Positions 56,712-64,000 of a stretch of DNA of 64,000 nucleotides are shown here, piece by piece. The position numbers and the translations under genes were made by a program. The notes under the pieces are model-generated. The model was not told the origin of the DNA. It saw only the letters and a list, made by a program, of their open reading frames with translations, and did no database searches. Position 1 is the stretch's first letter. The number at the start of each line of letters is the position of its first letter. The DNA comes from Inia geoffrensis (Eukaryota; Chordata; Mammalia; Artiodactyla; Iniidae): the NCBI GenBank assembly GCA_036417435.1, contig CM070904.1:42256408-42320407 (forward strand), written 5' to 3'.

Positions 56712-58233
56712 ACCTAGGAATAAACCTACCAAGGGAGTAAAGAGACCTGTATGCAGAAAACTATAAGACACTGATGAAAGGAATTAAAGATGCTGCCAAC
56801 AGATGGAAAGATATACCATGTTCTTGGGTTGGAACAATCAATATTGTGAAAATGACTATACTACCCAAAGCAATCTACAGATTCAATGCAATCCCTATCA
56901 AATAACCAATGGCATTTTTTACATAACTAGAACAAAAAAATCTTAAAATTTGTATGGAGACACAAAAGACCCCGAATAGCAAAAGCAGTTTTGAGGGAAA
57001 AAAACGGAGCTGGAGGAATCAGACTCCCTGACTTCAGACTATAGTACAAAGCTACAGTAATCAAGACAATATGGTACTGGCACAAAATCAGAAATACAGA
57101 TCAATAGAACAAGATAGAAAGGCCAGAGGTAAACCCACGCACCTGTGGTCAACTAATCTATGACAAAGGAGGCAAGAATATACAATGGAGAAAAGGCAGC
57201 CTCTTCAATAAGTGGTGCTGGGAAAACTGGACAGCTACATATAAAGGAATGAAATTAGAACACTCCCTAACACCATACAGAAAAATAAACTCAAAATATA
57301 TTAGAGACCTAAGCGTAAGACTGGACACTATAAAACTCTTACAGGAAAACATACGAAGAACACTTTTTGACATAAATCACAGCAAGATCTTTTTTGATCC
57401 ACCTCCTATAGTAATGGAAGTAAAAACAAAAATAAATAAATGGGACCTAATGAAACTTAAAGGCTTTTGCACAGCAAAGGAAACCATAAACAAGACGAAA
57501 AGACAACCCTCAGAATGGCAGAAAATATTTGCAAATGAATCAACAGACAAAGCATTAATCTCCAAAATATATTAACACCTCATGCAGCTCAATATTAAAA
57601 AAACAAACTACCCAATCCAAAAATGGGCAGAAGACCTAAAGAGACATTTCTCCAAAGAAGACATACAGGTGGCCAAGAAGCACATGAAAAGCTGCTCAAC
57701 ATCACTAATTATCAGAGAAATGCAATCAAAACTACAATGAGGTATCACCTCACACCCGTCAGAATTGGCATCATCAGAAAATCTACAAACAACAAATGCT
57801 TGAGAGGGTGTGGAGAAAAGGGAGCCCTCTTGCACTGTTGGTGGGAATCTAAATTGATACAGCCACCATGGAAAACCATATGGAGTGTCCATAAAAAACT
57901 AAAAATAGAACTACCATAAGACCCAGCAATCCCACTATTGGGCATATACCCATAGAAAATCATAATTCAAAAAGACACACACACCCCAATGTTCATTGCA
58001 GCACTATTTACAATATCCACATCATGGAAGCAACCTAAATGCCCATTGACAGTCGAATGGATAAAGAAGGTGTGGTATATATACATACAATGGAATATTA
58101 CTCAGCCATAAAAAGGAATGAAATTGGGTCATTTGTAGAGATGTGGTTGGATCTAGAGACTGTCATTCAGAGTGAAGTAAGTCAGAAAGAGAAAAACAAA
58201 TATCGTATATTAATGCATATATGTAGAACCTAG
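56712..58233 (+). pseudogene. L1-3 ORF2 C-terminal remnant
   Basis: Pieces at 57249..57575 and 57623..57919, the latter with the cysteine motif [18 protein letters not shown], whose last Cys is now Ser. Several frameshifts. Non-functional. Confidence 0.85.
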
Positions 58234-58440
58234 AAAAATCGTACAGATGAACTGGTTTGCAGGGCAGAAACTGAGATACACATGTAGAGAACAAAGATAT
58301 GGACACCAATGGGGGGAAGCGGCAGGGGGTGGGGGGGTGATGAATTGGGCGATCGGGATTCACATGTATACACTGATGTGTATAAAATGGATGACTCATA
58401 AGAACCTGCTGTATAAAAAAATAAATAAAAGAAAAAAAAT
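58234..58440 (+). other. L1-3 3' UTR with long G-runs
   Basis: G-runs of 6, 5 and 7 at 58311-58316, 58325-58329 and 58331-58337, a strong G-quadruplex candidate. Ends TATAAAAAAATAAATAAAAG. Confidence 0.8.
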
Positions 58441-58474
58441 TTTTTTTTAATAATGGAAAAAAAAAAAAGATGCA

Positions 58475-59083
58475 CCACAATGTTCATTGCAGCACCATAT
58501 ACAATAGCCAGGACTTGGAAGCAACCTAAATGTCCACGGACAGATGAATGGATAAAGAAGATGTGACACATATATATAATGGAATCTTAGCCATAAGAAG
58601 AAATGAAATTATTAGTAGTGAGGTGGTTGGACCCAAAATCTGTCATACAGAGTGAAGTAAATCAGAAAGAGAAAAACAAATACCGTATGCTAACACATAT
58701 ATATGGAATCTAAGGAAAAAAAAAAAAAAGGCACTGATGAACCTAGTTTCAGGGCAGGAATACAGATGTAGATATAGAGAATGGACTTGAGGACATGGGG
58801 TGGGAGGGGAAGCTGGGGCAAAGTGAGCGTAGCATCGGCATATATACACGACCGAATGTAAAATAGCTAGTGGGAAGCAGCAGCATAGCATGGGGAGATC
58901 AGCTGGGTGCTTTGTTATGACCTAGAGCGGGGGGCGGAGGGTGAGTATAGGGAGCATGGGAGCGAGGCTCAAGAGGGAGGGGATATGGGGACATATGTAT
59001 GCATATGGCTGATTCACTTTGGTGTACAACAGAAAGTAGCACAGTATTGTGAAGCAATTAAACTCCAATAAAGATTAAAAAAG
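58475..59083 (+). mobile_element. Outer L1 (L1-1), 3' continuation
   Basis: Resumes at CCACAATGTTCATTGC, the L1 sequence that should follow the point where L1-1 stops at about 51390. ORF2 ends at 58711-58713; a 3' UTR with GGGGTGGGAGGGG-type runs follows, then AAACTCCAATAAAGATT and an A-rich end. Bounded by the right target copy at 59084. Confidence 0.88.
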
Positions 59084-59098
59084 TAAAGGTGACGAATA

Positions 59099-59499
59099 AG
59101 TTTCTTCCTGGAGCTACTGACAAAAGATGATGCTATTTATTGAAAACATATGGGGGTAGGGAGAACAGGTTTGTGGGGTGTGGAATCACAAGGTCTGTTT
59201 GGGACTTCCTAAGTTCAAGAAGCTTTGTGAGTCATCCAACTGGTAAAGTCAAGTGGGATGCTGAAAATCTGAGTCTGGAATCATCTCCACTATATCAGCA
59301 GCAGGGAGCATGGGGTTGACCAGAGTCAGCATCAACTGTGCACAGGTGTAAGCAGCCACCCTGAACTGTGGTGTGGTGGAACAGGAAAAGCCGAGCAGGA
59401 AAGCGAGGAAATAGAGGCTCTTTTTCTCCCCTTCCAGTATTTAGATGTTGGATTCATTCCAACTTTTCTACCGCTCACAATGGTGCAATCGTATATAAT
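59099..59499. other. Unassigned non-coding stretch
   Basis: Nothing recognised. Confidence 0.5.
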
Positions 59500-59735
59500 A
59501 TACACTCTAATACTGGGGTCGAATTCCAGCTGTAACCCTCTTATTAGATGTGTAACTTCAGTAAAGGTATTTAAGTTCTCAATGCCTCAATCTCCTCATC
59601 TATAAAAGAGGGATAGCACAATCATTTCACCAGGTTGTTTTGAAAAATAAATGAATATGTTTGTACACCCACACATCACTTAATGTTGTACCTGGCATAT
59701 TAGTGCTATTTACATATTTGCTACTATTATTTTTA
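59500..59735 (+). mobile_element. MIR element
   Basis: GGGGTCGAATTCCAGCTGTA, AATGCCTCAATCTCCTCATC TATAAAAGAGGGATAG, TTGTACCTGGCATATTAG: a near-complete forward MIR. Confidence 0.82.
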
Positions 59736-60744
59736 TAAGGATTAGTCTACAATAGCATTTCTCAAACTTTGTCTATGGACAGGATCTTTGTTTAAAATAG
59801 TATCATGCAGAAACGCAATATGTAAAAGAAGTAAAGACCAAACGGCTGTGGCTGGAAGGTAGCACCTGGAGCCCCCGAGCCCCCATCCCAGCTCAGCACT
59901 TTTCCTTGCCTTTCCCACCACCGAGGAAGATCTGTGAAACTTCTAGACAACCACCAAACTAGGTAATCTTTCAAAAACGAGAGAAAAATAAAGATTTTTC
60001 AGACTTACAAGCAATAAAGACTCCACCATCCACAAATCCTCACTAAAGGAACTCTGTGCTTTGGCAATAAGAAAAGTGAAGCTGGAAGGTCAGTCCATCT
60101 TTCTGGAGTGATGCATCTTCTCCACTTAGTTTGTTTCACACTGTATGGAGGGTCCTCCATGTGCATCACAATCCTGGCCTTCCTCCCCCGACCCCACCCT
60201 GGCCTCACTCAGTCCTCCTCCAAGGAAGAGTGAGTTAACAGGATTGGAAAAATTGAGAAGAGAGACTGGATGTAAGTAGGCCAGCCCCTTCTTCTCCCCT
60301 TCTGCTTGGGACCTAGGCTGCCTGCAGGGTAGTAGTACCTTGTGGGGCACATAGGGGCCATGTGTGGGGAGGCCTACCCTCATCCAGCACTGCCTATGCC
60401 TTAGTTAGTATGACCATCTACTGGGATGGTAGTTCTAGGAACTGGTATTTGGAAGTCCACTTGTCCACCAACGGGAATTTTTCTAATATCCTACTGGTAA
60501 CAAAGGTCATATTTTGGTCCCCACATGCCTTACACTTTTGTCTGATTTCTCAATTGGTTCTGAAAACTTGGGCGAGGAAGAAGTGCTATTTAAAGACCTC
60601 CTTGCCCTCCAACAATGTGGGACAAAAGAAACAACAGTGAACTCAGGAAGGGATCAAATACATTGGCAAATTCCTAAGATAGGGAAGGACCAGATCACAA
60701 AAACACAATTTGTTTATCCTACAGAGGAAGTTGGATTTTATTCG
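59736..60744. other. Unassigned non-coding stretch
   Basis: A short MER5-like start at 59755 (GCATTTCTCAAACTTTG). 60005-60640 is less AT-rich with short overlapping frames and no protein features. Confidence 0.45.
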
Positions 60745-60900
60745 ACCAGGAGGCAAAGGCCATGAGAACACTTTCAATCAAAGGTGATGTGACCAGCTTA
60801 GTATTTTGATTGCTTCCTTAGATGGGGTCAGTGTGGAAGAAAGAGAGCACTTTCAAACGGGATCAGGTTAGAAAGAGAAGGTGGCATTTTCTGAAGGCCA
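60745..60900 (-). mobile_element. L2 LINE fragment, antisense
   Basis: AAAGGTGATGTGACCAGCTT AGTATTTTGATTGCTTCC follows the antisense L2 order (gene region upstream of its terminus). Confidence 0.5.
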
Positions 60901-61559
60901 AATTCACCTGCTTTAGAACTTTGTCTAAGGCTGTCGCAAATGATGATGTCATGTTTTTCCAAACTACTGACTAATTTTGAATAGCTGGTCAGCTGGCTCA
61001 GTAAGATTGCATTAAACCAAACAATCAGATAAGCAAAACTACAACTGCGTTTGGGATTTTTATCACAATGTTTCGAAATATGTTTTACAACTTTTCATTC
61101 AAGCAAAAGAATGAAGTAATGTTGTTTCTCTTCTGACCTCCAAAGTTTACATTTTCCTAGAATATCCAAGATACGTTATTATTGAGAATTTTAAAGGGCA
61201 AAATATTGATAGTCACAAAGTGATGGCTTGAAAACTTGTGACTGTAAAATAGACCATTTGTCATTCACAAAATCAGCACAATATTAAATGTTGATACGAA
61301 ACAGAAGTATACTACGTTGCTGCAGTAGTATTTTTTTTCTCTCTGAAGATAATTTTTTAGCAATGTCAGAGTAGGTCAGGTAAGCTTAATGATACCTTTA
61401 AGCCATAAGCTGGCCCTTGGTCCCTTACTTTTCTGAGTCTTCTGTTTTTGTGCCATTCCTCTGAGCAAGATACTTCCACCAGACCAAGGCAACTGCTTTC
61501 GACCCTGAGATAAAGATTTGGGTCTCTGCCACAAACATGTTCTATGTTCCATGGCTGGG
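60901..61559. other. Unassigned non-coding stretch
   Basis: Nothing recognised. Confidence 0.5.
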
Positions 61560-61750
61560 GTTGTCCAGCACTGTACCAAGCATTGGGTGTCCTGGGATAA
61601 GCAAGACATGATGTAATCCATGTTTCCAAAGAACTTTTGGTCTGCTGGAAAAACAGGAGTAATAACAAAATTACAATACAGCAAAATTTGTAAATGATTA
61701 AAATTTTCATAAGAAATAACAAAAACAGCATAATAGTAACACCCCCCCAT
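61560..61750 (-). mobile_element. L2 LINE 3' end, antisense
   Basis: GTCCAGCACTGTACCAAGCA TTGGGTGTCC, then CAAGACATGATGTAATCCAT and AGAACTTTTGGTCTGCTGG, a diverged reverse L2 terminus. Confidence 0.5.
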
Positions 61751-62994
61751 GCTCACTTCCTAATGGTCCCTCCCTCCAGCAGGAAATCCCCTGACACTGT
61801 CCTCTACTGATGAGGAAGGAATTTTGGGGGAAAAACACAAGAAACAAGATAAGAATAGTCACCTATGTAGGCTTACCAGACAAATCAACTGGCACAAAAA
61901 ATGTCATCAGCAGATTGCCCTACCTCCAAGTGGGGTCACTTGGGGACTTAAGTTCTTCTCCTGTTTTGTTGTTATTGCTTGTTCTTTGTCTTTTTCCCCC
62001 ACACACAGCTGCTAAGTGCTCCCTTTCTTTTTTGCCTACATTCATCCCCCACAACAGGGTCCTCTTTTCCAAAGTGCAGGCCTAGCTATTTCTGCCTCCC
62101 CGCTGAACCCTGGGGAATATAATATATTAATAAAGGAACTCTTTCAGTAACAGAAATCCTACCCAAAGTAGTTGAAAGAAAGACTTGTCTAGCTTTCTAA
62201 CTGGGAAGTTCAAGCAATAAACTTCAGGCACGGCTAGATCCTGGTGCTCAAATGATGTCTTCAAGGATTTGACTTTCTCACTCTATCTCTTTTGCTCTAG
62301 GTTGATTCTCCCCCTCCAAGTGGCAAAGATGGCCACCAGGAGCTCTAGGATTGCATCATTTTTATAGCTAATAATCCTATCTCCTTCTTCCACTTCCCAC
62401 TCCCCCTCCCCCCATTCTCTCTTTCCATAAAGCTACCCCAAAACTTCCAGGGGACTGTTCAACAGAGAGATGCTATGAAGAAGCAAATGTATATTCACTT
62501 TACATAGAACTCCTTTAATATTTTCTAAAGATTCTTTACTAACTGGGAACAAAACATGACCAAATTGTAGTGGTAAAAAACTATGTAGCTTAATACTTTT
62601 CATGGACTTCTTTCTGGAATTTATGGAAACATAAATGGAATTAAACAGGCTATTTCTTAGCTCCTTGCACCGACCCATTTCTCATTGTACTGTTTAGAAA
62701 CATCTCCACCCAACACCTTTATTTGGGTTTTTGGTTCTATTTACAATGATGCTCATGGGCTTTCCCAACTTCTTGGTTGGCATCCCTTCCTTCTAATTCA
62801 TAGAGCCAACATCAGAATGAAATTTTGTAGCTGCTAGTTATCAACAATAGATTTAAAGAGAGCCAAGTAAGATTTATCTTCTCAGAGAAACATGCTACTC
62901 TATCTATCTAGATGTAACATCTTCTGACTTCACATAGGAAAGCTGACTTATTTAATTCCGTGATGCTTGACCTGTTCTTTACGCCAAAATTCTC
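61751..62994. other. Unassigned non-coding stretch
   Basis: Pyrimidine-rich tract at 62380-62430. No gene or named repeat recognised. Confidence 0.5.
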
Positions 62995-63440
62995 TTAATG
63001 TTTAATTAATTAATACTTTTACTAAAGTATAGTTAATTTACAATATTGTGTCAGTTTCAAGTCTACAGCAAAGTGATTCAATAAGACATATATATATATT
63101 TTTAAGATTCTTTTCTATTCTACTATAGGTTGTTACAAGATATTGAGTATAGTCCCCTGTGCTATACAGTAGGTCCTTATTGTTTACCTATTTTATATAT
63201 AGCAGTTATGTACGTTACTCCCAGACTCATAATTTATCTCCCCCCACCCCTCTCCCTCTATCCCCTTTGGTAACCGTAAGTTTTGTTTTCTACGTCTGTG
63301 AGTATTTCTCCATCTTGTAAATAAGATCATTTGTATCATTTTTTTAGATTCCACATATAAGTGATATTACATATTTGTCTTTCTCTGCCTGGCTGACTTC
63401 ACTTAGTATGATAATCTCTAGGTCCGTCCAATGCCAACAT
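62995..63440 (-). mobile_element. L1 3' end, antisense
   Basis: CAAAGTGATTCAATAAGACA, GTCCCCTGTGCTATACAGTA GGTCCTTATTG, TTAGATTCCACATATAAGTG, ACTTAGTATGATAATCTCTA GG: reverse complement of an L1 3' UTR and ORF2 end of mid age. Confidence 0.88.
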
Positions 63441-64000
63441 TCTTTAACAGTGGTTGCCAAACACAGAGCTGGAAGACTGTCTCCTTATACTGGAACACAG
63501 CAAGCTGGTGCCAAGCTGTGAGAAACACTCAAGAGGGAGAACAGAGTCCAAGAACTCAAAGAAAATGCACATTGCACATGTTCCCCTCCACTGAGCTGGC
63601 CCCTTAACCCTGACATTCCCTCAGGCTATAGGAAAGTGGATATAATGTAAAATACTCAGCCCACCGCCTGTAAATGTGAGGAAAACAAATCTTCCTCACA
63701 TGGTAGGAAGAAGGCATCAGCACTGTATCACTGGAGTATTACCTGAGCATGATCAAGATGAAAATAATAGCATGGCAAGAACAAACAAATATTTAACATG
63801 AAGTAAAAGAGCCCCACTTAAATTATAGCTTAAAACGAGAAGGAAATATCTCACAATTGTTTCAGGCTACAGACAGATTTCATAAGAATAAAAATTCATT
63901 TTTTTTTAGTGGCTCAAAAACAAATCAATAAAGCAACAGTATGAGATGAAAAGGAAATCTGCCAATCTGAGAAAAATAATTGAGGGTGGATAACACTGTT
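63441..64000. other. Unassigned non-coding stretch
   Basis: Nothing recognised. Confidence 0.5.

Larger units (their letters stand above)
56697..58440 (+). mobile_element. Third L1 (L1-3), 5'-truncated
   Basis: Begins within ORF2 (AAATACCTAGGAATAAACC) directly after an A-run, runs to the ORF2 stop (58231-58233) and then a different 3' UTR (CTGGTTTGCAGGGCAGAAAC ... AAGAACCTGCTGTATAAAAA) from L1-1 and L1-2. It therefore belongs to another subfamily. It sits just behind L1-2's tail. Confidence 0.9.

Overview
This window is mammalian nuclear DNA and almost certainly cetacean. It carries about 18 copies of the tRNA-Glu-derived CHR SINE family, which is known from whales, hippos and ruminants. Six of these are the short, internally deleted, GC-rich form that I associate with toothed whales; that subtype assignment is from memory and is inference. 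Other mammalian repeats are L1, L2, MIR, MER5 and MLT1. I find no protein-coding gene, no exon with a credible splice context, no structural RNA gene and no bacterial-type system. All 64 kb look intergenic or deep-intronic. The longest open frames are L1 pieces, their antisense shadows, or chance.

Layout. 1-29.5 kb: unique, AT-moderate DNA with scattered CHR SINEs, old L1M 3' ends (3.7, 9.1, 20.8-23.4, 25-26.2 kb), an antisense L1M piece (11.9-12.5 kb), three MLT1 LTRs (15.4, 23.8, 27.3 kb), and MIR, L2 and MER5 remnants. 29.5-31.6 kb: a very AT-rich block holding two apparent solo LTRs in opposite orientation and a SINE. 32-43.9 kb: more CHR SINEs, a MER5 copy inside a MIR, a pair of young L1 3' fragments bounded by an unusually long 46-bp direct repeat (33.8-35.4 kb), and a long fossil of L2 covering part of its reverse transcriptase (41.8-42.7 kb).

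44.3-59.1 kb is nearly all L1. First comes a twin-primed (5'-inverted) L1 at 44,366-46,459 with a 14-bp target duplication. Only 32 bp later a long L1 begins with its own 5' end at 46,507. Its ORF2 is cut at about 51,390 by a second near-complete L1 (51,391-56,660) followed by a third, truncated L1 (56,697-58,440). The first L1 resumes at about 58,471 and ends at 59,083. A 15-bp flanking repeat (46,492/59,084) brackets the whole nest. All L1 reading frames are broken, so none can be autonomous. 59.1-64 kb: unique DNA with MIR, L2 and an antisense L1 3' end.

The most interesting points are the reconstructed nest; a Gly replacing the first Asp of the RT active-site motif in both L1 copies that cover it; an in-frame ORF1-tail/ORF2 fusion; the 46-bp duplication around the L1 pair; the 22-bp tandem units inside a SINE; and two candidate conserved non-coding segments (about 8.0 and 37.6 kb). 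I did not find evidence for a new functional system. Repeat family names come from recognition of consensus words, not from a database search.
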